Of a DNA stretch of 64,000 nt, positions 47,366 through 59,522 are shown one piece after another. Source of the stretch: Gigaspora margarita. Taxonomy: Eukaryota > Glomeromycota > Glomeromycetes > Diversisporales > Gigasporaceae. Position 1 is the first letter of the stretch; every line of letters begins with the position of its first letter. The DNA lies in the NCBI GenBank assembly GCA_009809945.1, contig WTPW01000347.1, forward strand, positions 22,508 through 86,507. Direction: 5' to 3'. A program made the position numbers and the translations under genes. The notes under the pieces are model-generated. The model saw nothing but the letters and a program-made list of their open reading frames with translations, did not search any database and was not told the origin of the DNA.

Positions 47366-47885
47366 GTAGTTGGGACATGTCCATACTATAAATTGCCCAA
47401 GTATCTAAGATTGTCCAAAATCATCCAAGCCTATATCCCAAGTTTAATTAACAATAAATTAATTTAAAAAAGGATTTTAGTATTTTTCGCATATGCGTTT
47501 TACCGCAGGTCCCTAAATCACTCAAATCAGTATAGTCACGTGACACATACCTTATATAAATAATGATAACGATAAGATTGTTTAATTCTTTTCTTTGGCA
47601 GTTTGACGGTGAATTCTAAATTGCAAACGTTACCATCTCAAGTTCTAACACACGACTCTTTATGTAAAAAACAGGCCCGAAGCTTGCTTACGTTCCACAT
47701 AATTAAAAAGCCTGAAGTTTATGACAAATGAAAGAAAAGTGTGAGTCTACTAATGCTAATTCTGTAAGATGAGTTTAATACGTTGTAAGTAGGATATAGC
47801 CTAATTATTAATTTTGCAGGTTCTTTGAAAGGAGGATATGGATCTATTTATCCTTCTTGCTCTCCAGAAAAAAATATGCCCCACA
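47366..47885. other. Unassigned, less AT-rich sequence
   Basis: Base composition is closer to host-like DNA (GTTTGACGGTGAATTC, AGGCCCGAAGCTTGCTTACG), and short frames exist, but no domain or exon structure can be supported. Confidence 0.3.
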
Positions 47886-48033
47886 GGGGGTCGGTTAAAG
47901 CGGAGTTAACTCAATATATGATCTACATACTGCATAAATTGGATTCTTGATATCAGAATATAAAAGCCCTTCTAACTGCATCAAAAAGGCAACCCTAACC
48001 CTAACTAAATTTCCCTCCGCTTTAACCGACCTA
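47886..48033. mobile_element. Short MITE, GGTTAAAGCGG ends
   Basis: Inverted GGTCGGTTAAAGCGGAG ends; CAACCCTAACCCTAACTAA near the right end. 148 bp. The 66-residue minus frame over it is not a gene. Confidence 0.7.
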
Positions 48034-48305
48034 CTTATTTGGAAGATCAACATAGATTGACCAACCAAATCGAGAGATCTACATAAATTAACCAATCAAA
48101 TCGTAAAATTTTTACGAAGCAAAACAAGCAAACAAAAAGCGAAAAATAAAAATACAAGAAACGAGTGTCTAAACTTGTCTTGGAACACTAATAAAAATTT
48201 TGGGAAGCAATTTTACCTGTAAATCTTGCCCAAACCCTAACCGCTAATTGCTTTGTTTAAGCATACTTCCAAATAAAGAAATTGGAAAATGGGTCGGTAA
48301 AATTG
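48034..48305. mobile_element. Remnant carrying the CCCTAA / AAACTTGTCT module
   Basis: TACAAGAAACGAGTGTCTAA, CTTGTCTTGGAACACTAATA and TGGGAAGCAATTTTACC followed by CCAAACCCTAACC match the inside of the 60804 MITE. Its own ends are unclear. Confidence 0.5.
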
Positions 48306-49011
48306 ATCCTTCTTATCGAGGTTTAATATATTGTATAATATCTTACAATATAAGAATTGAAAAGGACATGTATATAATAAATATTAGTTTAATGCAGAAA
48401 TTTCCGTTTTTATAACTTTATGAATTATTAAATTAAGTCTATGTCTGTATGCATACGTATAATAATGTGCATTTATAAATGTATAAAATTAACAAATTAG
48501 CGATTAAATTTTATTCATATTATAAATTATTTGATAATAATATAAGTTACGGATCTAATTTTTATTTAAATTCAAAATCTAATACATAAGGCTTCAGCTC
48601 TATGAAATGTCGCAGTTTTATTGCTAGTAATAAGTCGTGGGTACCCACGAGCGTCTGCGGATCTTGCAGGCCGGGCTAGGGCATCAAGTTTTGAGCCATA
48701 GGGTAAGGGCTCAGAAGTCAATCCCTTGCACAAACGGGTAGGGCTAGGGTAGTGCTATTACCCGTCTCTACCCGGCCCATACGGAGGCCCAGTTGTGATT
48801 AGGTTAGGCTATTACGCTGCATCACTTCTTAAACATAAATAATCGGCACTCTTACTTGTCTATAGTTATATTTATTGAAAATTGTGAGCTAAAATTTTAA
48901 TTTATTATACATAAGTTTTGCTTGTTAATAAGTTACTTAAACACGAACAATCTATTTTTTTTCTTAAATAAAATTTATTTGACAAGTTATTTTACATTCA
49001 AATAAATAAAT
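48306..49011. other. Downstream flank of the kinase-Sel1 gene
   Basis: Mostly AT-rich. A GC-rich patch at 48635-48790 (GTGGGTACCCACGAGCG, TACCCGTCTCTACCCGG) looks like a short insert with repeated GGGTA motifs. The last ~150 bp before 49012 are presumably the 3' UTR and polyadenylation region of the host gene. Confidence 0.4.
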
Positions 49012-52000
49012 TTATGAATAAATATCAGGATTAAGAATTTCTTCTTCAGCGGCATTTTTATAACAATCGAATGCCTTTTCTTCATCAATTTTAGTTCCTA
49101 TCCCTAAATTGTAACATTCACCAAGTTGCCCATATGCTTTTAAGTATCCACCTTTAATCGATTCTTGATATAAATCAAAAGCCTTTTTTTCATTTATAGT
49201 AGTTCCTTCACCATATTGATAATTAGTTGCAAGATTATATTTTCCTATAGCTAAACCTTTTTTAGCAGCTTTTTGATAACATTCAAACGCCTTTTCAAAA
49301 TTAACTTCAGTTCCTATACCGTTTGTATAACAATAACCAAGATTATTAAATGCGTCTATATAGCCACCTTCAGCAGATTTCTGATAAGATTCGAAAGCTT
49401 TTGTCTTATTCATTTCAGTTCCTTTTCCATAACGATAATTAAAGGCCAGATTATATTGACCTACAGCAAAACCACCTTTGGCAACTTTTTGAAAACATTC
49501 AAAAGACTTTTTTTCATCCATTTTAGTTCCTTTACCTTCAGAATAACAAACACCAAGAATATTATACGCCTCAATATAACCACCTTTAGCAGATTTTTGA
49601 CCAAGTTCAAAAGCCTTCTTTTCATCTTTTGAAATCCACTTTCCGCTATAACAACACAAAGCGAGAATATGTTGAACTATAGAGCTTATTTGATTATTCA
49701 AACACCAATTAATGACATCATTCGGTTTTTGTTGTTTCTCTAAAAAAAAAAGTTCCATTGAATCAAAAATCATAGTAATATTTTTTCCTTTCTTTTTTTC
49801 TTTAATATATAAATTACATAATTCTTTAGTAATTTTATAAAATTTTAGAGAACCACCGTTCATTTCAGGAATTTTCAATTTTTCGAGCCTTTTTACGATT
49901 TCTTGTATAGTGGGTCGTTTTTGGGGGTTATCTTGCCAACAATCTAAAAATAATTACAAGATTAATGTTTTTATATTCGTGCAATCATGTGTTGTATTTT
50001 ATATGAGTGTTGCCAAGGAGATGAAAATTTTAGGCTTCCAATTTATCTTTTATTATTTAGTTCATGAAAGTCTGATCGGTAACATAGTGTTCGAGAGAAA
50101 CATTAATCTCCTGATTACGTAATTAATCACACACCAATACCAGATATTATCCGACAGGTCCTATGTGCGCATTGGACGTTTTCTATATATATTATTCGAT
50201 CACTTTCTAATCATGTGAAAACTCAATTTTCTGATTTTATTTCTTTTTGCATAACTCATAAAATTTCATATTAGTGAAAGTTAAGGAAAAAAAGATTTAG
50301 CGAAGAAAAAAAGTAAAAAAAGTTAAATGAAAAAAAATGATGAACGAAAGTGGAAAAGTAAGCGAACGTAAAAAAAGAGTAAAAGTGAGTCTAATGATTA
50401 GAAAGACCGAATAATTTATACGAAAAACGACAGTGCTTACGTCGGACCTTACGGATAAAAATGTTATCAGTTAAGTTGTAATGAAAACTGATTATTCGTA
50501 GGGAACAATATAAATGAAGTGGCAAAGCCACGTCATTTATATAGTAACCTAGCGATAAATCAGTTATCATCAACAACCTAACCAATAACAAGTACTTATC
50601 TGGTATTGATATGTTGTATTACAATGATTAATTACGTAATATCATAATTCCTCAGGTGATAAATATCTACTTACGGGATTTTCCTCTCGAACATTCATAT
50701 GATGTGTGAATATGTTACAATACTGAACACTATATCAAGATAATGGAATATTAATCAAAAATACTCTGGTCCGTGTGTGCAAAGTGAAAACTTCTCCATT
50801 AATACCTTCATACGCAATAATTTTATTACATATATGTTACCATTAGGGCTAAAATCCAGTAAATAAATGTATTTTTTATTTCCCTCAACGGCGGAAATAA
50901 GCAGTGTTGGCAGATGACAATATCATAATGTCGTATGATATATAGATCATATGTCATATGATATGAGTGTTGCCAAGGGAAAAAGGTCGTTCGGGTTTTT
51001 AAGTCCGAATGGCCTTTTTCTCTTGGCAGCACTCCTATAAAATCATATACCATTTTGTCATATTATTATACATGACATCATCATATGATATTGTAGATAA
51101 ATCATATAAGTCATATAAATCGTATGTCATAATCGTCCAACACTGGAAATAATGATAAAACTCCGGGCCTTTCGGGCCCTCATATGACCGGGATCTATGG
51201 GTTATTTCCCATGGTAGGAAATAAATATTATTTTCGTATTGTATGATGTCATGACGGTAGTTTGCTGTTGTGTTCATAAATTCTGAAACAACTGATTACC
51301 GAATCGATAATTTACCGAGCCAGAATCAATCGGTTACCAACTTCGGCCGGATTGAGAAACTTTTTCGGTCGTCGGCAAATTTTTCAATTTATGAAAACAG
51401 CTGCAAGTGTATTTATTCTCAGATTTTTTTTCGCCCGATAGGAGCTGAAGAGAAAAAATCCGGGTAAATATTTTTGACAATTATTTCCTCGTAGTTGGAA
51501 ATAAAGGTGATATTTTCCTGTTTTATTAATTGTCGGCCGGAAGCTATTTCCCTATTGAGTTTGGATTAAATTGCTCCCAAATAAAGAATGTAAATCTCAT
51601 AATCTACAATTAGTCAAGTTAGAATAGTAGTTTAAAATACTTTGGTCAATGAAAAGAATAAGTTTCCAAAAACGTTTATTATTTCCCTGATTTATCGAGG
51701 AAATAACAAGTGTTGCTGGAAGCTTGTGTTTTCGTTGACCAAAGTAATGAGTCGTAAAATCCCGTCATATGATCATGTAGAACGTAGAATAATCATAAAT
51801 AATGAATTGAAAGCCTGAAGTCTCATTTCCTTTGACAGTATTCATATCATATGATATCGTATTGTACATACCAGTATACAAATCAATATAAGTCATTTGA
51901 GATTTTTCTATAAACTCTACCTTGGCATCATTTAACATATCTATAGTTAACTCCGAAAGTTGGCATATTTCTTTTGGTGGCTCAAATGGGGGACGACTTT

Positions 52001-52189
52001 TAGATATTTCCCACATAAGTACACCTAACATATATATATCAGATTTTTTTGTTATTTTATACGTTTCTTCATTTTGGAAGTGTGCCATATTTGGCCAAAA
52101 GTCTATAAATTTGATATTATTCTCGTAGATTAAAATGTTATTTGAATGCTATAAATATTAATAAAAAAAGTAATTAGTAATTATTGCAA

Positions 52190-52284
<95 letters not shown>

Positions 52285-53228
52285 TAATTAAAATAACAAT
52301 AATTGATAAATTAATATACAATTACAAAATTTCCGTGTATGATTTCATTCTCATGCATAAACTTGATTGCATCAGCAAGCTGTTGTGCAAGATCTAATTT
52401 ACGTGACCAATTAAGCTTATCAAAATTATTTTGTAAATAGGACTTTAATATTCCATGATCAGAATAATTGAGAATTGGAATGTATTGAGGTCCATAATTA
52501 TCTAAAAACAAAAAAAAAATAGTAATAAAATAAATACAAATTAAGAAATTGTTCAATAAGAGTATAATTTAAAACCGGATTTTAGGATTTTATGTAACAA
52601 TCTTATGCAAAACATATAAATGTATATTTTAGAGCACTAGAAAGGGATCCGCACGACCCATTCTAAAAATTTAATATAAATCATAGGATTGGTCTTCTAT
52701 TCAAAACTCTTCTATACGACATTACTTTTAGTTGTACACCAAATTTCCGTGAATTATGAAAAAAAATGATTCGAATCTCTTTATTCACAATCGTAAAATT
52801 CTATTTGCAAATCTACCCTGGATTAATGAATGATTATAAGATTATTTATTAAAATTACACTTACTTTCTTTCTCAGCAACGTTATAAAACCTAATGATAC
52901 TATTTTGTTGCGAATTAAGCTGAATGCAAAATAAAGTCAGTAAAAGATAAAAATCAAATATTTACATAAAATAAATATTAAAATCTACCTCATTTATAAT
53001 TTCCTTAGTAATGGTTACGATATTATTTTCATATGATTTTAGAGGAACGTTTAAACTAGAACATTTTGCAATTACATGAAAAACTTTTTTAAAAGGTTCA
53101 AAACAGGTAAATTGTGTATTGGTGAAAGTTGTATATCGTTTGATACATTTGCTGTGAAGATTTCTTTCTACTCGTTCGAGAAATAAACTTTTTGGTGCAT
53201 TGGACGAAGCTTTGGCAAGGCTGGGCAT
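49012..53228 (-). CDS. Pseudokinase-like protein with Sel1 repeats
   Basis: Host gene read as five exons on the minus strand: 53228-52989, 52919-52865, 52501-52326, 52148-51872 and 49943-49012. All borders are GT/AG and the frame holds for 559 residues. Residues ~40-270 form a kinase-like fold: VPLK (possible beta-3 Lys, K64), HGNFHSNNIL (154-163), SDIYMLGVLMWEI (193-205) and CWQDNPQKRPT (251-261). The catalytic Asp is Asn156 (HGN for HRD), DFG reads DFW (173-175), the activation segment is about 15 residues short and no glycine loop is visible, so it is probably a pseudokinase. Residues ~335-550 hold six Sel1-like repeats of ~36 residues (for example AYNILGVCYSEGKGTKMDEK). Kinase-Sel1 proteins form a very large family in Rhizophagus as I know it; a scaffolding role is inferred. 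The start is the first Met of the open frame. An inactive gene copy is the alternative. Confidence 0.85.
50001..51847. mobile_element. TIR element filling intron 4 of the kinase-Sel1 gene
   Basis: ATATGAGTGTTGCCAAGGAG and TTTTAGGCTTCCAATTTATC at the left match, inverted, ATATGAATACTGTCAAAGGA and TTCAGGCTTTCAATTCATTA at the right. Removing it leaves an ~81-bp intron, like the gene's other short introns. No transposase is recognisable; the minus frames at 50391-50591, 50826-51053 and 51035-51277 lack domains. Related to the 56050-56285 MITE. Confidence 0.65.
50963..51034. repeat. Near-perfect hairpin within the intron element
   Basis: GAGTGTTGCCAAGGGAAAAA, GGTCGTTCGGGTTTTTAAGT and the complementary half fold into a ~33-bp stem. 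It shares the GAGTGTTGCCAAG end of the surrounding element, so it may be its minimal derivative. Confidence 0.7.
52191..52281. repeat. TAA microsatellite in intron 3
   Basis: About 30 copies of TAA between exons 3 and 4 of the kinase-Sel1 gene. It does not touch the splice borders. Confidence 0.95.
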
Positions 53229-54045
53229 TTTTGACAGATATAAATTCGAGCGTGAAAATCAGTAATGAGGCTATACACTAATTTTAACTTGTTTCTTTGT
53301 TCATTAATGCATTAAAATGTAACTGCCGATCAGCGCACAATAACCTATTAAGTACTAGCACTAGTATGTGTCATGATTGAGATCATGCCATAATACATAT
53401 CTTGTGATTTTTTACTTGTCATTACAATCGGTGGCTTAATTTTGGCTCAGAATTTGCTTGCAAATAGATTGAATTATCATTTATACTAGCATCACTAGTC
53501 AATTATTGTCAACCCATTTCTGCGTACTGTACGTATAATAATGCGATAAAGCTCCAACAGGAAAACCATGAAAAAAAAACCCAACAGGTGCCATTCACAT
53601 TTCGATATTGACTACGTTGAATACGTTTAAATATGATTTAAATATGTTCGAATTTGTTTATTTTTAATAATATGTTTTGTATACTATATGTTGAATTAAT
53701 TCGAATATCCGAATATATGTTTGTTTCACCAAATTGAATATCCGGATCGTTTCATTACACAACCAAGCGCTTAATATGGATTAGATAGTAAAATTTAGGT
53801 TACTATTACAGTACGTCTATCTATTCTAAATCAATGTTAATTTAATATCGATCCTAAATTCTAATGTTTTTTTTTAAATCAACTATTTATATACTATCAA
53901 TATATATGTTGTAAGTGACCCCATTTTAGGGTTGATTTTATCATATGTACACCCTAACCCTAACCCTAATTTAACTAGGAAATTCCAAATCCACTTAAAT
54001 TTCATTCCCGCCTACGATATATATACTAAAATGTTAATGTCCTTA
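53229..54045. other. Upstream flank of the kinase-Sel1 gene
   Basis: Intergenic; would hold the minus-strand promoter, but no TATA or regulator motif can be supported. CACCCTAACCCTAACCCTAA (53948-53968) is a telomere-like piece that may mark a MITE remnant. Confidence 0.4.
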
Positions 54046-54692
54046 GGGTGTTCTCAAGCATCTCAATCAATTGATTTAACAATGATCGTGATGATGCTCA
54101 AGCATCAACATCAATGACGATATTAATAGAGTTAAATGCTTGAGCATGCTCTTTTTCTTTTGTTCGTGATCTTCAATAGGTCACCCAAAACAACTAAAAA
54201 ATCTTATAAAAAAATTCTATTTAACTGACTGCCGAAGCTTCAACTTTAGTTGCATCGGTTTCTCCTTTTAACAGTTAATGATTTATACAAGTTAAATTTT
54301 TTGTTGCAACAGCAACAGAATCAATTTATCGAATCATTATCGAAAGTTGCTTTACAGCAATAAAGAAGTAATTTTTTGTTATTTTTGTTATTATTATTTT
54401 AAAAGATGTGTTGTAATTATTATGTTCATATCAAGGTATCGATTATTTGTTTTAAAAGCTTCGAGCATTAACAATAAAATGGTTATTTTTTGGATCGGAT
54501 AGAAACTTGGTGACAATTTATTGTTTATTATTATATTTGAATATAAAGTAATGATTGAGCGACCTTTATTTGAGGTGGTTTGTATCTTACTGACTTGTTC
54601 ATCGTAATAGTAACTCACTTGATTCATTTATTCGATTTCCGACTAATTAAAATTTACTTCTGATCCATTGAGTGAGGTGCTTGAGAACACCC
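54046..54692. mobile_element. PIF/Harbinger-like MITE, first of a pair
   Basis: Inverted ends GGGTGTTCTCAAGCA with TTA duplications at 54043-54045 and 54693-54695. The inside has no recognisable transposase; short frames (54394-54627) are not convincing. Confidence 0.8.
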
Positions 54693-54724
54693 TTAGTCAT
54701 TAACAGATTTGATCGGTTAATTTA

Positions 54725-55458
54725 GGGTGTTCTCAAGCACCTCCCTCAATGGATCGGGAGTAAATTTTAATTAGTCATCGTAATTATCACTTAGGTCAAA
54801 AAAAAAAAACCTGGAGCTGCGATACTAATTTTTTTCACAGAGCTGCGTTGATTGACTAAAATTTATCATTGATAGAGTAATCAAAGAGGTTGCTCAAGCT
54901 CAATTACTCTTTCATTTCATTGTTATAGTTTTTTTCATAACAGTAGCTACCAAAAATTATTTTCTACTTTTCATACAAAAGCTCTTATAACAAATAAAAG
55001 ACATTCAGAATTTAATACTCAAAGAATAAATACATATTACCTTCTAGCTTTTATTGCAATGTATATAGCTATTCCATCGATTTTTTCTTCACCCAATACA
55101 AAAAAAATTATTTTTTTTATATGTCATATATGTACTTTATTATTAATAAAAAAAAAAAACATAATGTAGCCAATTATTGCTGCTGTTGCGATGATAAGTT
55201 ATTAGTGAAATCGTTAAAAGGACGGTTGGCTGGAAACCAGTTTTCGTTAGTCAAACTTTCAGACGCCAAATCTTTGGGAGCTAAAGTTCTAGAAACTGTG
55301 CAATCATCTTTTTTCTTGAAGTTATAATAATGATTGATTGAAAAATGGATAAGATAGCTCAAGCATTGATCGCAATCTTTATTTCAATTGATCGTAACGT
55401 TTAAGCGTTACTTCTATTACTAGCCAATTCCATCAAGGGAGGTGGTTTGAGAACACTC
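54725..55458. mobile_element. PIF/Harbinger-like MITE, second of a pair
   Basis: Inverted ends GGGTGTTCTCAAGCACCTCC and (complement) GAGTGTTCTCAAACCACCTC; TTA at 54722-54724 and 55459-55461. Lies 32 bp from its partner in the same orientation. The frame at 55121-55327 (KGRLAGNQFSLVKLSDAKSL) has no recognisable domain. Confidence 0.8.
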
Positions 55459-55461
55459 TTA

Positions 55462-55933
55462 AGCTCATCATTCGTCATATATTAATCGTTTTTTTTTTAA
55501 TCGTTTACTTATTTTCTTGAATAATCAAACTTCTAAAAAAAAAAAAAAAAAACCAAAAGTAAGCACTAACTGTTCGAAATTTGATGATTGCGGTTTTAGA
55601 GATCAAAAAAAAAACTTAGCATAAATTTCCGCAATGCAAAAAATCCTATCATAAAATATTATCCAAGAATAGGCCTTCCGTCTTAGCAAGAATAGTTTCA
55701 AATGCAAGATTTCGGTCTAAACGCATTACTCAATCTCTCTTGCCTTTGATTTAAATGATGCTTTAAAAGGTGATAACAAATCTTTTGTGAAAGCTTAAGT
55801 TAGAAGCAAGTCCTCTTTGTATTTCATTAGGTTTTGCATGTATATTCAAGATAATTCAAGTTACATTTTTTAAATTAGGCTTATTTAGGAAAATATTAAA
55901 TTACGATTTAACTGTGCTATGCTAATAGCTCTT
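55462..55933. other. AT-rich spacer
   Basis: No gene or element end supported. Confidence 0.4.
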
Positions 55934-55934
55934 A

Positions 55935-56004
<70 letters not shown>
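55934..56004. repeat. ATT microsatellite
   Basis: About 23 copies of ATT. Confidence 0.95.
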
Positions 56005-56049
56005 TAAAACAAAATAACATGCTTTTGTTATTTCAAGGTGAAGAACTAT

Positions 56050-56285
56050 CATAAATGTTAGAGCTACTAGGAGAAAAATGAAATTTCGGGACTTTCAATT
56101 TATCATTTATTCTTTACCGAATTTTGCTGTTTAAAAAATCTGACAGTAACATATATGATACGTAATCACATATAATATATCAGATATATCGCTTATCAGA
56201 TTTTCACAAACTGAGCCTAATAAATAATGAATGGTAAACTTTGAAAGCTCAAAACCTCATTTTTTTGGCAGTGTTTAAATTATCT
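56050..56285. mobile_element. MITE related to the intron-4 element
   Basis: GACTTTCAATTTATCATTTA at the left pairs with the inverted TTTCAAAGTTTACCATTC at the right, and AAACACTGCCAAAAAAATGA at the right end matches the intron element's GTGTTGCCAAGGAGATGA. The left terminus is decayed. Confidence 0.5.
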
Positions 56286-57460
56286 CTATACATTTTCAGG
56301 TTCATTCGGGTTCACACGTTTTATTTCAATTTTTTTATTTCAGTAGATATGTTAATTTCTTCATTTTATCTATCAATACTGTGGTTAAATTGTGGAATCT
56401 TCGCTGACAAAACCCTTCGGATGTAAATACCTTAAATCGCCGGATACAAGATCACCCATATATCAGTTCCACCTTCATTTTTTGCTAATTATTTTCCTTT
56501 TTTTTACTAATTAATTTTTTTGGTGGAATGTAAGAGACCGGGTCTTGTTTCCGGCGATTTACGGTAGTCAGATTATTTTAGTAAAAATCCAAATATAGAT
56601 TTACTGCATCATGCATTATGCAATGCATCACGTTACACAATCCTTACCGATAGTGATCTAATAGTTCAATGGACGGTTTTGAATATACAGAACCCGGAAA
56701 ACTTATGATTATCCGTTTGACCCGTAAAATGTTTTTGCAAGTTACGTACGTACATACGATTTTTAAGTTTTCGCAAATCAGTATGGTATGGGTGAGCAGA
56801 TCAATATAGTACAGGTCGATTTTTAACGAAAGACGAAGCCTAAACCCCAAAAAGACGAAACCTCAAATTCTTCTGACGAAAGACGAAACCTCAAACCTAA
56901 AAATGGCGAAACCCTATACTCAAAAAAACGAACCCTAGCGCTCCAGCTAAACAAAAAAAAAAACGATTACCGAAAATCTATGTTAATAACAAAACCCTAT
57001 TGCTACAGCTAAACAAAAAAATGATTACTGAATATTTTTGTTTTGCTATCAATAAAAACAATTCTATAATTTTATATGCTTAAAAAAAATCAACAAATCA
57101 TTATTGAGTCTATTTAATGCTGGAGATGTTTATAGCTTAATCTGACCTGTATATTTAGTTTTTTTTTTTAAAAAAGCTATTTCAGAATCTATAAGTAAGA
57201 AAAAATATTAAATAAATAAATAGATAAATACAAATATAGGCGTATTATGATGAATTTAGTAAATTTATGAATTCAAAAAATCTTTTCACTAGAAAATTTT
57301 AAGACGCGGCAATAAAGTTTAATCTCATGATTCAAATTAATAACTCAAAAATTAGTTAAATAATTTTCTAGCAAGTAATATTAGCATAAAAATTATAAAA
57401 TGAAAGCTTTTAAGAATTTATGATATTGTCATATCGAGTTTAGCTATCTGAAAATTTACA
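56286..57460. other. Repeat remains, including GACGAAACC repeats
   Basis: 56820-56945 holds several GACGAAACCTCAAA units; together with CGCAAATCAGTATGG and GAGCAGATCAATATAGTAC (56765-56815) it recurs inverted at 62785-62880. The rest is AT-rich. The two C-rich frames here are not credible genes. Confidence 0.45.
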
Positions 57461-57513
57461 TTAATTCGTGATCCATATACCAAACAGAAGCAGCATATAT
57501 TACCATATATATA

Positions 57514-57786
57514 GGGGACGTCTAAATCCGTGTCCAGTCACGTGTTTTGATTTTTTAATTAAAGTTAGGGTAAGGGTTAGTTTAGGGTTAGGGTTAGGGC
57601 ATGTCTTATAGTAAAATTGTCCTTCCGACATTTTTTATTAATGCACCAAGATAGGTTTTGACTGTTGTTTCTTGTATTTTTGCAATTTTTGCACCGTTTT
57701 TTGTCTCTTCGGGCTGATCCGTGTCGATCAAAACAAACAATTCTATTGGCTCTATGTCATGTGATGGACACGGCTTTAGACCAGGG
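57514..57786. mobile_element. MITE, GGGG-TCTAAAGCC family, with TTAGGG array
   Basis: Ends GTCTAAATCCGTGTCC and (complement) GTCTAAAGCCGTGTCC, followed by ATCACRTG. Inside, TTAGGGTTAGGGTTAGGG (57580-57600), then TATAGTAAAATTGTCCTTCC, GACATTTTTTATTAATGC and TTTCTTGTATTTTTGCAATT. Confidence 0.8.
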
Positions 57787-58154
57787 ACGATGATTTTTTG
57801 TGGCGAGATAACGTAAATTTTGTGGCGGGATAAGGTAAATTTTGTGATTTTTTGTGATCAATTTGAAGGCAATATAAAGTAAATTTTGTGGATCAATTTG
57901 AAGCGATTTTGAGAGTTAATTTGAATTTTATAAAATTTTGCGACGACGGATAAAATATTTTTTATTTGTATTGTAAAAAGTTCTATATAAAAGTATAAAA
58001 AATCTATTTCTATATAAAATATATAAAACCCCCCAAAGAAAGTTCGATATAAAAAATTTCTATAATAATTCAATCTCGGTTAAAATACATCATAGATAAT
58101 TGTTTGAGTGATTCTTTAGACTAAAAGAGTACTATATAAAGAAAAGCTAAAGGA

Positions 58155-58575
58155 AATCCCCAAAATTCCTGGTCGGATTTAGGTCAGCATTTAGCCCTAC
58201 TAAGGCCAGACCAATTTAATTCAGTAGTTTACATTACATCCTTCTCACAAAAGAGGGGGGGGCTGGAGGGAGTTTATTATAAAAATTTTCTCCGAAATGA
58301 TCCGCGATATTATAAAAGGTTTCCGAAATCTTCCGCATATATAGTGAGGGGGGAAATGGGGGAAGCCAGAAGGGGGGGGTAATGTAAAGCACCGAATTAA
58401 ATTGGTCTAGCCTAATTAGTAGATTCTATAGCAAAATTATCAGAAGGGCACTTTTCACTTAATGAACGGCTACGATTTTATTAGTAAAATTTTTAGTGAT
58501 CCGAAGCAAAATTGATAATTTCCGGCCCTACTACCAGAATTCCGATGCATTCCGACCAGGAATTTTGGTGCCTTC
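58155..58575. mobile_element. MITE, CCTGGTCGGA ends
   Basis: CCAAAATTCCTGGTCGGA (58160) pairs with TCCGACCAGGAATTTTGG (58548). It contains the GGCCAGACC MITE at 58204-58412. Confidence 0.65.
58204..58412. mobile_element. G-rich MITE, GGCCAGACC family, copy 1
   Basis: Ends GGCCAGACCAATTTAATTC and (complement) GGCTAGACCAATTTAATTC flanked by TAA (58201-58203 and 58413-58415). Both arms carry G runs on the plus strand (AGGGGGGGGCTGGAGGG; GGGGGGAAATGGGGG). Confidence 0.8.
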
Positions 58576-58879
58576 CGTGAAATTATGTGCAAACAAGCTA
58601 ATTTATCGAGTTTTGTGAAATTTTGTGGTGGAACTACACAAATTTTGTGATTTTCACAAAATTTTGTGACTTTTGTGATATTTTGTGAAGCACAACCAAC
58701 ATATCATCGTCACGACTAGTGATGTGCCACGTACAGTACTATACGTACAGTACTGTATGTACTGTACGTACTGTACGCTAAAATTTTTGCNGATCATTTA
58801 TTAAGAGTGCCTGCCTGATGTGCCAATTGACCAATCAAATTCGTTAATTGATCAANACAGATAATTCCCGAAGAAGCTT

Positions 58880-59110
58880 TCGACTTTGACTTACGCTTTG
58901 ATTTTCACTTTGACTCTCGCTTTGACTTTCACATTGACTTTCACTTTGACTCTCACTTTGACTTCGCTTTAATTTTCGTTTTGACTTTGATTTTCGCTTT
59001 GACTCTCCTTGCTTTGATTTGATCTTCAACTTTTATTTTGGCTTTCACTATGACTTCACTCTAATTTTTATTTTACTTTGATCTTCTCTTTGACTTTCGT
59101 TTTTTGACTT
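58880..59110 (-). repeat. 12-bp CACTTTGACTYT repeat
   Basis: Around 18 degenerate copies of TTTGACTTTCGC-type units. On the minus strand they code SESQSESQSE and KRKSKSKRK, giving a 61-residue open frame (58844-59029) that is repeat translation and not a supported gene. Confidence 0.75.
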
Positions 59111-59251
59111 TCACTTACATTTCGAGAATTTTTTCCGTGTTGAATTCACAAAAATATAATTTTGATCAATCAATCGTTTAAATAAGTTATTTAAGTTTAA
59201 TGAATATTTTATACTTTGCTTCTTGTTTATTAATGTTAATTTAGCTAATTA

Positions 59252-59522
59252 GGCCAGACCAAGTTGATTATGTGTTTTACATTACCCCCCCCCCCCCCCC
59301 CTCCTCAGAGCTCCTCCTCTCCCTCATAGTAAAAAAAATTTAGATAAATATACATAGGGCTACAGGATATTTCGGAAAATTTTTATACAGTCATGGAACA
59401 ATTCGGAAAAATTTTTTTTTTGAAAAAAAATTTTTTAAAATTTTACTATGGAACCACCCCTCCTCCCCCCTCTTCTGGAGGGGAGAGGGGGTAATGTAAC
59501 ACATAATCAACTTGGTCCGGCC
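59252..59522. mobile_element. C/G-rich MITE, GGCCAGACC family, copy 2
   Basis: Ends GGCCAGACCAAGTTGATTAT and (complement) GGCCGGACCAAGTTGATTAT, flanked by TTA and TAA. An 18-base C run (59285-59302) in one arm faces a GGAGGGGAGAGGGGG tract in the other. Confidence 0.8.

Noticed and set aside
51922-52128. Plus-strand frame of 68 codons
   Set aside because: Antisense shadow of exon 4 of the kinase-Sel1 gene; likewise 49273-49632 opposite exon 5.
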